A DNA stretch of 32,205 bases from Paraburkholderia sp. BCC1885 (GCF_900996235.1 NZ_CAAJGM010000226.1:1-32205), one strand, 5' to 3'; shown: positions 15,347 to 24,406, counted from the first letter of the stretch. The notes: generated by a model not told the origin, from the sequence alone. Translations and numbers: made by a program.

Positions 15347-16978
15347 ATGCATCGCAGAACGCAAGACTCAAAATGGTCTGGCACCGGGCATACCGCCGGG
15401 ATCGATCGAAGCGAAGGAAAATTCTATCTGGTGGGTGGCGGAATCGCGTCGCTCGCAGTTGCCGCATTTCTGATCCGCGACGGCGACGTGCGCGGCTGCA
15501 ATATCACGATTTTCGAGGAAAGCGATCGCCTTGGCGGCAGCCTAGATGGTGTCGGCTCCGCGCAGGACGGCTATCTGATGCGCGGCGGGCGCATGTTCGA
15601 AAGCAAGTATCTGTGCACCTTTGACCTGTTTTCGTCGATTCCGACGCTAGACAGAAGCAAAACCGTGACCGAGGAAATCTTCGACTGGAACGACACGATG
15701 AAAACCTCGTCGAAGTCGCGCCTGTTTCAGGACGGGCATCGACTGGACGCGCCTTCTTACGGACTCGATGAACCACACATTCTCACACTCGAACGCCTGG
15801 CGATCGAGCCTGAACACCTGATGGCAAACCGCCGCATTTCTGACTACTTTGAGCCGTCCTTCTTCAAGACGAATTTCTGGTTCATGTGGTGTACAACCTT
15901 TGCATTCCAGCCATGGCACAGTGCACTCGAATTCAGACTCTACCTGCGGCGCTTCGCTCACATGGTTTCTGGCTTTAACCAGTTGCACGGGATCATGCGC
16001 ACGGTCTACAACCAGTACGACTCGATGGTCCGGCCACTGCATAAATGGCTCGATGAGCGTGGCGTAAAGTTCGAACTGAACACCCGCGTTACCGATCTCG
16101 TCCTTGAGGAAGGCACAGAAAGGAATGAGGTCAAGGGTATCCTCTGCGAGCGCGCCGGCCAGTCTTACACTATCACCGTGGGGCCGACAGACAGCGTGAT
16201 CGTCACACTGGGTTCAATGACTGATGGTTCAAGCCTTGGCGATATGGATCGTGCTGCTCTTGTCAATGGCAAACCGGACGGCGGCGCGTGGACGCTGTGG
16301 AAGAAAATAGCTGCCGGCCGCCCCGCGTTCGGCTGACCGGCGGTATTCGCCGACCATATCGACGAGTCCAGATGGCTATCGTTCACCACGACGCTGCGCG
16401 ACCCCACTCTTTTCCGCCTGATTCGCGATCTGACGGGCAATGTACCTGGGGAAGGCGGCTTGATTACGTTCCCGCAGTCGAGTTGGCTCGCCTCTATTGT
16501 TCTGCCGCACCAGCCGCACTTCGTCGGACAGCCCGATGGCGTAAATGTGCTCTGGGGCTATGGCCTGTTCGTCGACAAGTCAGGGGACTTCGTCAAAAAA
16601 CCAATGTCCGCATGCACAGGACGGGAAATCATGACCGAGATACTGGGCCATCTCGGTCTGGCAGCGCAGACTCGCGGGATACTCGCGCATGCCACCTGCA
16701 TTCCATGCATGATGCCCTTCATCACCAGTCAGTTCCTTGCGCGTGCGCACGGCGATCGACCCAAGGTCGTGCCCGAAGGCTGGACGAACCTCGCGTTCAG
16801 CGGACAATTCTGCGAATTGCCGGACGACGTCGTATTCACTGTCGAATATTCGGTCCGCTCCGCCCAGACCGCTGTCTATGCCCTGCTCGGCCTGAACCTC
16901 ACGCCACCGCCGGTATATAAAGGTCAGTACGATCCGCGCGTCCTATATCAGGCATTCAAGACCTTGCACGATCTCTAG
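15347..16978 (+). pseudogene. ohyA: Oleate hydratase interrupted by one in-frame TGA
   Basis: The frame covers 543 sense positions, a normal length for FAD-dependent oleate hydratases (MCRA family), which add water to the double bond of unsaturated fatty acids. The FAD loop GGGIASL is at 30-36 with IFEESDRLGG after it. The second half keeps typical segments such as ADHIDESRW, ITFPQSSW, AHATCIPCMMPFITSQF and VEYSVRSAQTAVY. A TGA at 16334-16336 (codon 330) splits it, but the frame is the same on both sides, so no frameshift is needed. The simplest origin is CGA to TGA (Arg, in a GRPAVFADH context). GGAGAGGAG precedes the ATG. It is probably a recent null allele. Readthrough (TGA followed by C) or a sequencing error cannot be excluded. 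Confidence 0.85.
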
Positions 16979-17057
16979 TCGTCACATGAGCTGTCCGTCC
17001 GGGGCATGCGAATTTCGCCCGCCAACTGCCGTATGATGCCACGGCGGTGATACCGGC

Positions 17058-17462
17058 TCAGATAGCGCCGTGATCAACACCCGCACCGAGAAGACCTGAA
17101 GTCGACGGCAAACCGCCCGCCCGGCCTTCAAACTGTTCGATCGCGTCATACACATGGCACGCATACATCATCGCCGGACCACCGCCCATCATGAGGGCAA
17201 CACTTACGGTTTCGAGGATCTCCTGTCGCGCAGCCCCCGCATGCAATGCATCATGCACGTGGTATGCAATGCAGTCGTCACAGCGCAGTGCAATCGCTAT
17301 GGCCAGCGCCATCAGTTCCTTGTGCTTTGCCGATAATGCGCCGCCCGCCATGGCTTCCTTGTGGAGGTGCTCAAAACCGGTCATGGGGCCGGATATCTCG
17401 TGCCGGATCTTGCCAAGCAAGGTTTGAAGTTCGTGGTGCCGCTGCGGGTAGTTCTCTTCCAT
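17058..17462 (-). CDS. AhpD-like carboxymuconolactone decarboxylase family protein
   Basis: A 134-residue all-helical protein of the CMD/AhpD family. The redox motif C61-x2-C64-x3-H68 is intact (RCDDCIAYHVHDAL), preceded by the helix with KHKELMALAIAIA and followed by the ETVSVALMMGGGPA segment. Such proteins act as thiol-dependent peroxidase partners or decarboxylases; here the CxxC favours a redox role. AGGAG precedes the ATG. It is the last gene of a minus-strand series with a membrane protein, a flavodoxin-fold reductase and a flavin reductase, which fits a redox-stress unit. Confidence 0.85.
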   Translation of the reverse strand: MEENYPQRHHELQTLLGKIRHEISGPMTGFEHLHKEAMAGGALSAKHKELMALAIAIALRCDDCIAYHVHDALHAGAARQEILETVSVALMMGGGPAMMYACHVYDAIEQFEGRAGGLPSTSGLLGAGVDHGAI

Positions 17463-17553
17463 GACTTATCTCCTTCAAATGCGTGAGATATCAGATCGTC
17501 CAGTGTTCCGGTTACAGTATGGTTCGCCCGGAACGACGGGTGTTGTATCGTGC

Positions 17554-18003
17554 TCAGTCGTTTTGCCGCTGTGCGCAGCACCAGTACCGTCGATACCCGA
17601 AGCGAACGGTGTACACCACGCCAATCACGACACCCGCGACGGCGAGCCACAGCAGGCAAACGTAGCCCACCAGTTGCCGGAATTCGCCGATCCGGTCCTC
17701 CATGACGGACGCCATATAGGCATGCGGATCATTGGCAGCATCCGGGAACGTTGTCCGGTAAAGAAAAAACGACCGGCAGACATCGCTGTCCGGCTGCCTG
17801 GCAAGAAGTAGCGAGCCAGCTCGCATCACGCGAACCTCAGCACACTCCGGTGCCTTCATGCCAGTCACGATTGATCTGTCCATCGGATGGTCATAGGTCG
17901 AACCGGCCCATGTCGTGCCAATTGCAAGCATTACGCTCAGGACTGCCGCCTGAACGAACACGACCCACCATCGACGTCGATTTTGTCCTCTCGTGGAGTA
18001 CAT
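17554..18003 (-). CDS. Hypothetical membrane protein with two helices
   Basis: A 149-residue protein starting at 18003, where AGGAG lies 8 nt upstream; a longer start at 18036 lacks a site. A basic N-terminus precedes a membrane segment at about 12-34. A soluble, probably periplasmic region with two Cys follows, then a second membrane segment at about 108-131 with basic residues after it. No family was recognised. It sits between the reductase (41-nt gap) and the AhpD-like gene (91-nt gap) and is probably cotranscribed with them. Confidence 0.6.
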   Translation of the reverse strand: MYSTRGQNRRRWWVVFVQAAVLSVMLAIGTTWAGSTYDHPMDRSIVTGMKAPECAEVRVMRAGSLLLARQPDSDVCRSFFLYRTTFPDAANDPHAYMASVMEDRIGEFRQLVGYVCLLWLAVAGVVIGVVYTVRFGYRRYWCCAQRQND

Positions 18004-18044
18004 GATTGCCGCTCCTTTCACTCGTCCTGAAACCACGCCTGAAA

Positions 18045-18632
18045 TCAGAAATGCTGCCGTACGCAGGAGCGGATGCGTTCCATATGCTGCGCGGCCGCAG
18101 TCTCCGGCAAAGACGGAACAATCTCATCGAAATGCAGATGCTCGATCAATTCGAAGCCGGCTGAGCGGAAGACATGGGTATCCTGCAAAACCTGCACGGC
18201 GTTCCAGTTACCGCTCTTCACCAACTGCGGCAGCGGCGCACCCGAGCAGGTGACCATCAGCGCCTTCTTCCCCGCGAGCAGCCCGTGCACAATTCCTCGA
18301 CTGGATTCGTAAGCGAAGCCGCGGGCGAAAACACGGTCGACATAGCCCTTCATCATCGCCGGCATCGACATCCACCAGAGCGGATAGAATACGGTCAGAA
18401 CATCGGCGGCACGGATCTCATCCTGTGCCTGCGCCACATCGGCGCAGGCTGGATGCCCGTCGCCAGCCGGCGTTAACTCATGCGCGGTCAGTGCAGGGTT
18501 AAACCCCATGCGATAAAGGTCACATGTCCGTTGCGTATGTCCGAGTTTTTCCAGTTCATCCGTATAGGTGCGGGCGAGTCCCATCGTAAAGCTGTCTTTC
18601 ACGGGGTGAGCCACCACGACGAGGTGTTTCAT
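18045..18632 (-). CDS. NAD(P)H-dependent quinone/flavin oxidoreductase (flavodoxin-2 fold)
   Basis: A 195-residue cytoplasmic protein of the NQO1/KefF/MdaB-type family. The N-terminal VVVAHPVKDSFTMGLARTY segment is the FMN phosphate-binding region. VFYPLWWMSMPAMMKGYVDRVF at about 81-102 is the diagnostic quinone reductase segment, followed by TCSGAP. It probably reduces quinones or nitro and azo compounds with two electrons. AGGAG lies just before the ATG, and it is 46 nt after the flavin reductase. Confidence 0.85.
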   Translation of the reverse strand: MKHLVVVAHPVKDSFTMGLARTYTDELEKLGHTQRTCDLYRMGFNPALTAHELTPAGDGHPACADVAQAQDEIRAADVLTVFYPLWWMSMPAMMKGYVDRVFARGFAYESSRGIVHGLLAGKKALMVTCSGAPLPQLVKSGNWNAVQVLQDTHVFRSAGFELIEHLHFDEIVPSLPETAAAQHMERIRSCVRQHF

Positions 18633-18678
18633 ATATTCTCCTTCTCACTCAAGGCAGGTCATCCTGACAGGTGATTCG

Positions 18679-19209
18679 TTACGGCATCCTTGACTTCGGC
18701 CGGATCGTTTCGCCGTCGACGACGAAGACACCATATCCACGGTGGTGAATTGTCTTTGGATTGCGCTGACGCGGATCCCTCCATGCTTTCAGCACCTCAA
18801 GCACGAAGAGGTCGTATTTGTTCACCAGCCGCGTCTCGACTACCCTGCATTCGAGATTGGCGAAGCATTCCGCGATCAGCGGCGCTGCGATGCATTCAGC
18901 CGGCAGTGGCGTCAAACCAATGGTCTCGAGTTTGTCGATTTCACGTCCCGAGCAATTGCCGATCTCGACCACTTTCGGCGCAAGCTCCGCCTCCGGAATG
19001 GCGATCACGCATTCGCGGGTTGCCCGTAACGCGGCAAAGCTGTAATCCGCGCGGCTGACAACACGCGCCACCAGCGGCGGCGTGAATTCGACCATCATGT
19101 GCCATGACATTGTCATAACGTTGGTGCGTCCGTTATGACAGCTCGTCAGCAGAACGACAGGACCTGGTTCCAGCAACTGATAGACGTCGGAAAGCGGCAG
19201 ATCTTTCAC
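18679..19209 (-). CDS. Flavin reductase family protein
   Basis: A 176-residue FMN-binding split-barrel protein. The start is placed at GTG 19209, where the conserved KDLPLSDVYQLLEPGPVVLL begins; its GTGA overlaps the stop of a 42-codon ORF, so translation is probably coupled. The longer in-frame extension to 19425 covers that small gene in another phase and looks non-coding. Typical segments are NVMTMSWHMMVEFTPPL, SFAALRATRECVIAIP and NKYDLFVLEVLKAW. This group reduces flavin or acts as an FMN-dependent reductase. It heads, with the small ORF, the minus-strand redox operon. Confidence 0.85.
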   Translation of the reverse strand: MKDLPLSDVYQLLEPGPVVLLTSCHNGRTNVMTMSWHMMVEFTPPLVARVVSRADYSFAALRATRECVIAIPEAELAPKVVEIGNCSGREIDKLETIGLTPLPAECIAAPLIAECFANLECRVVETRLVNKYDLFVLEVLKAWRDPRQRNPKTIHHRGYGVFVVDGETIRPKSRMP

Positions 19210-19334
19210 TGCACCCGACGCCGCGCCGCGACTCTTTGAGGGGTCATCCGGGTGACGGTCAAACGTCTGAACGTTGCAATGGTAAGCAGGGTGGAAACGA
19301 CCATAAGCGCCATCATGGTGATTTGGGACTGCAT
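19206..19334 (-). CDS. 42-residue single-span membrane peptide, coupled to flavin reductase
   Basis: A short ORF with a clear AGGAG before ATG 19334. The product has one hydrophobic segment (about residues 6-24: TMMALMVVSTLLTIATF) followed by a strongly basic tail ending AARRRVQ, the layout of a small inner-membrane protein with a cytoplasmic C-terminus. Its TGA overlaps the GTG of the flavin reductase by 4 nt. No family was recognised. The good ribosome site, the composition and the coupling support it as a real gene. Confidence 0.6.
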   Translation of the reverse strand: MQSQITMMALMVVSTLLTIATFRRLTVTRMTPQRVAARRRVQ

Positions 19335-19657
19335 GGATACTCTCCTCATGGAATACCGGCAAGAAAATGTTTCCTGGCCACTGTCGATAGCGAGACGGCT
19401 TAAAAGACAACCAGGCACCTATCAAGTAGACGCTCGACAGATTGCACGACCTTGCGTTGGATCAAACTGTGTTCAGCACGATCAATCACCCGTGACGACG
19501 GCCTGCCGCACGACTATTCACGTGGACTGACCGGTTCCCTCGTTGACCAAGGTCAAAGGGGCTCGCCTTCGACGGTCTACGCTCGTGGTGTTCCGGTGCA
19601 TGCGCTGCCGGCCACCGCCATTCGGCCTCGCGTCGGGCGGCACGCGAGGAGAGATCG
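19335..19657. other. Divergent intergenic region with one FNR/ANR box
   Basis: This 323-nt region lies between the flavin-reductase operon (minus) and the Old Yellow Enzyme gene (plus). Apart from the box at 19543-19556 and -10-like elements on both sides of it, nothing was recognised. Confidence 0.6.
19543..19556. promoter_or_regulatory. Perfect FNR/ANR box shared by divergent operons
   Basis: TTGACCAAGGTCAA matches without error. On the plus strand TACGCT (19578-19583) is within a base of the class II -10 position. On the minus strand AATAGT (19518-19513) is two bases away from it. One site may drive both the OYE gene and the flavin-reductase operon. Confidence 0.75.
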
Positions 19658-20836
19658 ATGGGAAGCAGGATAGAAACGGCCCAGACGCTCAGTGACCTGT
19701 TTCAACCGGTTCAACTTGGGCCCTATCAGTTGGCAAACCGTATCGTCATGGCACCGCTGACGCGCAGCCGCGCGGACGAACACGGCATCCCCGGTGCACT
19801 GATTGCCGAATATTATGCGCAGCGGGCCTCGGCCGGACTGATCATCAGCGAGGGCGTCAACATCTCGCCCACTGCAAGAGGCTATGCGTTGACACCAGGC
19901 ATCCATGACGATGCGCAGGTGGAGGGTTGGCGGCAGGTAACGGAAGGTGTCCATGCCCGGGGCGGCAGGATTTTCCCGCAACTCTGGCACGTCGGCCGGG
20001 TCTCCCACCCGTCTTTGCAGCCAGGCGGCGTGCTGCCGGTCTCGCCTTCGGCGCTCAGACCGGATGCCACGTCCTATACCGCGTCGGGCTTCCAGCCCTG
20101 CCCGACACCGCGCGCGCTGGATGCGGCGGAAATTCCGCAGATCGTCGACCAGTATCGTCATGCGGCACAAAACGCGCTGGCGGCCGGCTTCGACGGTGTC
20201 GAGATCCATGCGGCCAACGGCTACCTCATCGAGCAGTTCCTGCGCGACAGTACCAACCGGCGCACCGATGCCTATGGCGGTTCGCGGGAAAACCGCGCGC
20301 GTTTCCTGCTCGAAGTGGTCGAAGCGGTCGCCGAGGTCTGTGGCAGCGAACGCACCGGCATTCGTCTGTCGCCGGTCAGCCCGGTCAACGGCGCAGACCT
20401 TGACAGCGATCCCGCCGCAACATATGGGTATGTTGCCGAGCAACTGAATGCATTCGATCTGGCCTATATCCATGTCATCGAAGGCGTGACGCAGGGACCG
20501 CGCGAGCATCCGGACGGATTCGACTTCCAGCATCTGCGGCGATCGTTCAAGGGGCTCTACATGGCGAATAACGGCTATGACCTGGAACTGGCGCTGAACT
20601 CACGCAGGCACGATCTGGCGGATCTCGTCTCGTTCGGCAGGCTCTACATCGCCAATCCGGACCTCGTGGAACGCCTGCGCATCGGCGCGCGGCTGAACAC
20701 TCCCGACCGCGCGACGTTCTTCGGCGGCGGCGCGGCAGGCTACACCGACTATCCGGCTCTGACGCCGGCCGAGCGCGACACGGCGAGGCGCTGGACCTCG
20801 TACGGCGGCAGCGAGGACGCAGACACGCCGGCATGA
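19658..20836 (+). CDS. Old Yellow Enzyme family alkene reductase (NemA-like)
   Basis: A 392-residue FMN TIM-barrel enzyme that reduces activated C=C bonds or nitro groups with NAD(P)H. Visible signatures are the N-terminal FQPVQLGPYQLANRIVMAPLTRSRA, the FPQLWHVGR segment at 106-114, the substrate-binding H184 and N187 in HAANGYLIEQFLRD, and RTDAYGGS at 202-209. AGGAGAG lies before the ATG. Length is normal. Within the region it adds to a set of flavin-dependent reductases under apparent FNR control. Confidence 0.9.
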   Translation: MGSRIETAQTLSDLFQPVQLGPYQLANRIVMAPLTRSRADEHGIPGALIAEYYAQRASAGLIISEGVNISPTARGYALTPGIHDDAQVEGWRQVTEGVHARGGRIFPQLWHVGRVSHPSLQPGGVLPVSPSALRPDATSYTASGFQPCPTPRALDAAEIPQIVDQYRHAAQNALAAGFDGVEIHAANGYLIEQFLRDSTNRRTDAYGGSRENRARFLLEVVEAVAEVCGSERTGIRLSPVSPVNGADLDSDPAATYGYVAEQLNAFDLAYIHVIEGVTQGPREHPDGFDFQHLRRSFKGLYMANNGYDLELALNSRRHDLADLVSFGRLYIANPDLVERLRIGARLNTPDRATFFGGGAAGYTDYPALTPAERDTARRWTSYGGSEDADTPA

Positions 20837-20899
20837 TCCGGCAGCACCGATATTGAGGATGGCCCACCGGTTTCGTCACAACAAAAACGCGAAAGAACC

Positions 20900-21513
20900 G
20901 TGTTCGATAAACTTCACACTGCTGTATCAGCGCATCGCCTGCAGGTTCTGCTGGCACTCGCGCTGTTCGTTGTCGCGATCGGCGGCTACGGCGCGTGGCG
21001 CTGGCCGACGCTGTTCGGCCCCTCTCAGGACGCCAGCCGGGTCGTCGTATCCGGCAACATCGAGGCGCACGAGAGCGTCCTGAGCGTCACTCAGGTGCAG
21101 GCGCCGATCGTCTATCTGCCGTTTGACGAAGGGGCTTATGTCAAACGCGATACGGTGCTCGCGCGGCTCGACGACCGCCTGTATCGCGAACAGACCGAAA
21201 TCGACCGCACCGACCTCGATGTTGCAACCGCGCAGATCAGCGCGAACGAAAGCACGCTGACTGCGGCCCACAACAGTGTCGTCAGCGATCAGTTCGACCT
21301 TGCCGAAAAGCAGCTGGATCTCGCGCGTGACGAAACCCTCGTGAAGAACAACGCCATCGCCGTTCAGGCGCGCGACCTCGCCTTTACTGCCGAGCGGCAA
21401 TCCGCCACCACGCTCGCGCACGATCAGGCACTAGTGGCAGTCGCACGCAACAACATCGCGCTTGCCCGCGCGAACCAGGCGGCCGCCGACGCCAAGCTCA
21501 AGCTCGACCAGGT
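20900..21513 (+). pseudogene. HlyD-type membrane fusion protein, 3' end lost
   Basis: The first about 204 codons encode a periplasmic adaptor of an ABC exporter (YhiI-like): a short N-terminus, a membrane anchor at about 15-34, VVVSGNIEAHES, a lipoyl-like VQAPIVYLPFDEGAYVKRD region with LARLDD, and a long coiled coil ending near KLKLDQVRA. The second lipoyl half and the beta-barrel domain are missing. At about 21511-21515 the sequence passes into the end of a permease gene in a different frame. GTG 20900 is the likely start. A deletion has removed the rest of this gene and the ATPase gene. Confidence 0.85.
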
Positions 21514-22034
21514 TCGCGCGAATGGGAACGCGGGACGATGGAGCAACTCATCTCCACCCCCATCACCGCGCTCGAAGTGATGCTCGGCAAGCTGCTGCCG
21601 TACTTTGCGATCGGGCTCGCGAATGCCGCGTTCTGCCTGCTCAGCACGATCTTCTGGTTTGACGTGCCGTTTCGCGGCAGCATCGTCACGCTGGTCGCCA
21701 CCACCGCGCTCTTTACGCTCGTCGCGCTCGGCATCGGCTATCTGGTCTCGGTCCACATCCGCAGCCAGCTCGGCGCGAGCCAGGTTGCGCTGCTGCTGAC
21801 CATGTTGCCGACCAGCATGCTGTCGGGCTACACCTTCGCGATCGACCAGATGCCCGCGCCAATCCAGGCCGCGACCCTGCTGGTCTACCGCGCTACTACA
21901 TCACCATCCTGCGCGCGGTGTTCCTGAAAGGCAGCACCGTTACCGAACTTGCCCTGCCGATCCTGGCGCTGGCTGTGTATGCGGCCGCCATCATCTGGAT
22001 GGCCGCCCGCGCCTTCCACAAACACCTGGACTAG
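21514..22034 (+). pseudogene. C-terminal remnant of ABC-2 permease (RbbA/YhiH-like), frameshifted
   Basis: The remnant opens in mid-gene with SREWERGTMEQLISTPI, the hallmark cytoplasmic loop of ABC-2 permeases. It continues through four hydrophobic helices to LLVY at about 21888. There the frame breaks: the expected RYYITILRAVFLKG resumes at 21891 in another phase and runs to TAG 22032-22034. A few bases appear to be missing at 21889-21890. The N-terminal permease half and any fused ATPase domains are absent. With the truncated HlyD it marks a deletion within an exporter operon. Function is not expected. Confidence 0.85.
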
Positions 22035-22040
22035 CCCATC

Positions 22041-23171
22041 ATGTTCGACCGCCTGCAGGTTATGCTGATGAAGGAGTTTCTCGAGCTCAAGCGCGACCGC
22101 TGGGCACTGTTCCGGCTTATCGTGCCGCTGTTGCTGCAGGTCATCGTCTACGGTTACGCCGCGACCTTCACGGTCAATCATGTGAGTCTCGCCGTACTCG
22201 ATCTCGACCATAGCCAGGCAAGCCGCAGCCTGGTCTCCCACTTCGCCGCCACCGGCAAATTCTACGTCGTGGACAACGCCGGCACGGAACCGGAGATCAC
22301 CCATGACATCGATACGGGCGATGCCACGATGGCAATCGTGATCCATGCAGGGTTCTCGCAATATCTGAACGACGGCCGCAGCGCGCCGCTGCAGATCCTC
22401 GTGGACGGCACCAATTCCAACACGGCGCTCATCGCGCTCGGTTACGTCAGCCAGATCGTCACGCAATTCCAGACCGACCAGACAAGCGAGGCCTGGCCCC
22501 AGTCCGCCGGAGCGGCGCCGTCCGCCGTGGCGGTCTCGCTGCGCGAGCGTCCCTGGTACAATGACGCCATCGACGACCGCTGGTTTTTCATTCCAGGGGT
22601 GGTTGGCACGCTCTCGCTGATGCAGGTAGTGAGCCTCACCGCGTTTGCAGTGGTTCGCGAGCGGGAGATCGGCACGCTGGAGCAGATCATGGTGAGCCCG
22701 ATCCGGCCGGTCGAATTCATCCTCGGCAAGACCGTGCCGTTCTTCCTGATCGGTCTGGGCGACGTCGCGCTCGTCACAGCGGTCGGCGTCTGGTGGTTTC
22801 ACGTTCCGTTCGTCGGCAATCTGCTCGTCATGCTGGCGGGCGCATCGCTGTTCCTGCTGGCGGCGCTCGGCCTCGGCTTGCTGCTGTCGACCTTCTCGCG
22901 CACCCAGCAACAGGCGTTTGCCCTGAATTTCTTTCTTATCAACCCGCTTTTCATTCTGTCGGGATTCGCGTTTCCGATCGCGGCGATGCCCAAAATCATG
23001 CAATGGATCACGCTGATCAATCCGCCACGCTATTTTCTCGTCGTGCTGCGCTCGGTGTTCCTCAAAGGTGTCAGCTTTGCCGTGCTGTGGCCCCAACTCG
23101 CGGCAATGGGCCTGCTGGGCGCGGTCATGCTGACAATCAGCGTGCTGCGATTCCGCAAGTCTCTTGACTGA
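22041..23171 (+). CDS. ABC-2 type transporter permease
   Basis: A 376-residue intact permease: one N-terminal helix (about 22-42), a large extracytoplasmic domain (about 45-170), then five C-terminal helices. VREREIGTLEQIMVSPIRPVE at about 212-232 is the ABC-2 loop, and INPPRYFLVVLRSVFLKG near 327-344 is typical of the YhhJ-like partner permease. It starts 6 nt after the remnant of the first permease. No ATP-binding subunit remains in the window, so the product is probably orphaned and non-functional unless an ATPase is supplied from elsewhere. Confidence 0.85.
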   Translation: MFDRLQVMLMKEFLELKRDRWALFRLIVPLLLQVIVYGYAATFTVNHVSLAVLDLDHSQASRSLVSHFAATGKFYVVDNAGTEPEITHDIDTGDATMAIVIHAGFSQYLNDGRSAPLQILVDGTNSNTALIALGYVSQIVTQFQTDQTSEAWPQSAGAAPSAVAVSLRERPWYNDAIDDRWFFIPGVVGTLSLMQVVSLTAFAVVREREIGTLEQIMVSPIRPVEFILGKTVPFFLIGLGDVALVTAVGVWWFHVPFVGNLLVMLAGASLFLLAALGLGLLLSTFSRTQQQAFALNFFLINPLFILSGFAFPIAAMPKIMQWITLINPPRYFLVVLRSVFLKGVSFAVLWPQLAAMGLLGAVMLTISVLRFRKSLD

Positions 23172-23190
23172 GGCCCGGCAAGCGTTCCCG

Positions 23191-24177
23191 TTAGCGGATT
23201 GCCAGCACTGCGGCCCCCGTCAGCTTTCCCTCGCGCAGATCGGCAAGCGCCCGGTTGGCCTCGCCCAGCGGATAACGCGTCGTTTCGACGTCGAGCGGAA
23301 TATCGGCGGCCAGACGCATGAACGCAAGGCCGTCTTCCCGCGTGAGATTGGCCACGGATACCACGCGACGCTCGCCCCATAGAAAGTCATACGGAAAGGA
23401 CGGAATGTCGCTCATGTGAATCCCGCCGCATACCACGATACCGCCTTTCACCACTGCCTTCAGGGCAATCGGCACAAGTGCGCCGACTGGCGCGAACAAC
23501 AACGCAGCGTCGAGTTCGTCCGGCGCAGCGTCGTTGCTGCTGCCCGCCCACGTCGCACCGAGCCGCAGCGCGAGTTGTTGAGCCGCCACATCGCCGTCGC
23601 GCGTAAATGCATAAATCGCGCGGCCCTGATGAAGCGCAACCTGGGCCACGATATGGGCCGCGGCACCGAAGCCGTAGATGCCGATCCGCTGGGCGTCGCC
23701 TGCCATGGCCAGCGTGCGATAGCCGATAAGTCCCGCGCACAGCAGTGGCGCCGCTTCCACGTCCGAATATTGCTCAGGCAGATGGAAGCAGTAACGGCTG
23801 TCGGCGACCGTACGCTCCGCATAACCGCCGTCGATCGTGTACCCGGTGAACCCCGGGTCATCGCACAGATTCTCGCGACCGGAGAGACAGTAGCGACAGT
23901 GGCCGCAGGTGTGGCCTACCCATGGCACGCCAACCCGTTCTCCAACACTAAAACCGCTGACTCCCGCCCCCACCGCGGCGACGGTGCCGACGATTTCATG
24001 GCCCGGGATGACCGGCCGCTTTGGGTGGGGCAATTCGCGGCCAATCAGATGGAGGTCGGTACGGCAAACGCCGCATGCGTGGACGTCGATCAGCAACTGG
24101 CCCGCAGCCGGCAGAGGGTCTGGAACCTGCATGTCGCGCAGAAGCGCCGGAGTACCGTCGAATACCATTGCGCGCAT
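23191..24177 (-). CDS. Zinc-dependent alcohol dehydrogenase
   Basis: A 328-residue medium-chain dehydrogenase. The start at 24177 gives the usual MRAMVFDG N-terminus. Catalytic zinc ligands are Cys35, His60 (GHE) and probably Cys147; structural zinc ligands are Cys91, Cys94, Cys97 and Cys105. The nucleotide loop is GIYGFGAAAH at 166-175. It probably interconverts an alcohol and aldehyde with NAD(H). It follows a DUF3562 gene with a one-base gap and so shares its FNR-controlled promoter, which fits fermentative NADH disposal. It is convergent with the ABC permease. Confidence 0.9.
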   Translation of the reverse strand: MRAMVFDGTPALLRDMQVPDPLPAAGQLLIDVHACGVCRTDLHLIGRELPHPKRPVIPGHEIVGTVAAVGAGVSGFSVGERVGVPWVGHTCGHCRYCLSGRENLCDDPGFTGYTIDGGYAERTVADSRYCFHLPEQYSDVEAAPLLCAGLIGYRTLAMAGDAQRIGIYGFGAAAHIVAQVALHQGRAIYAFTRDGDVAAQQLALRLGATWAGSSNDAAPDELDAALLFAPVGALVPIALKAVVKGGIVVCGGIHMSDIPSFPYDFLWGERRVVSVANLTREDGLAFMRLAADIPLDVETTRYPLGEANRALADLREGKLTGAAVLAIR

Positions 24178-24178
24178 G

Positions 24179-24406
24179 TCACACCTGCCTTGCGTGATGG
24201 TTGCCACCGGCACGATCATGAGAAGCGCTATGCCTCACCTTGTCGCATACCCGCTTGACCGCAATCACCTGAATATAGTCGTGGACCCGCGCACCGACCG
24301 ACAGACGACTGATTTCATCGCCGACCATGCGTGTCAGATCGTCTTCGCTCAGATCCGTCCCTCGTGCGATCTCGAGCAGCGGCACCAATAGTCTATCGCG
24401 GGACAT
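24179..24406 (-). CDS. DUF3562 family small protein
   Basis: A 75-residue protein. Residues 7-58 (VPLLEIARGTDLSEDDL, then RMVGDEISRLSVGARVHDYIQVIAVKRV) match the DUF3562 pattern common in Burkholderia; the function is unknown. The stop lies one base before the alcohol dehydrogenase ATG, so the two are probably translated together. An FNR box lies 85 nt upstream. The last ~17 residues are His-rich and outside the domain. Confidence 0.75.
   Translation of the reverse strand: MSRDRLLVPLLEIARGTDLSEDDLTRMVGDEISRLSVGARVHDYIQVIAVKRVCDKVRHSASHDRAGGNHHARQV

Noticed and set aside
16334..16336. Selenocysteine codon in oleate hydratase
   Set aside because: Oleate hydratases are not selenoproteins, the expected residue is not Cys, and no hairpin of SECIS type was noticed just after the TGA.
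21885..23096. Minus-strand open frame (403 codons) opposite the ABC permease
   Set aside because: The translation is low-complexity, rich in charged residues, and is the mirror of a clear permease.
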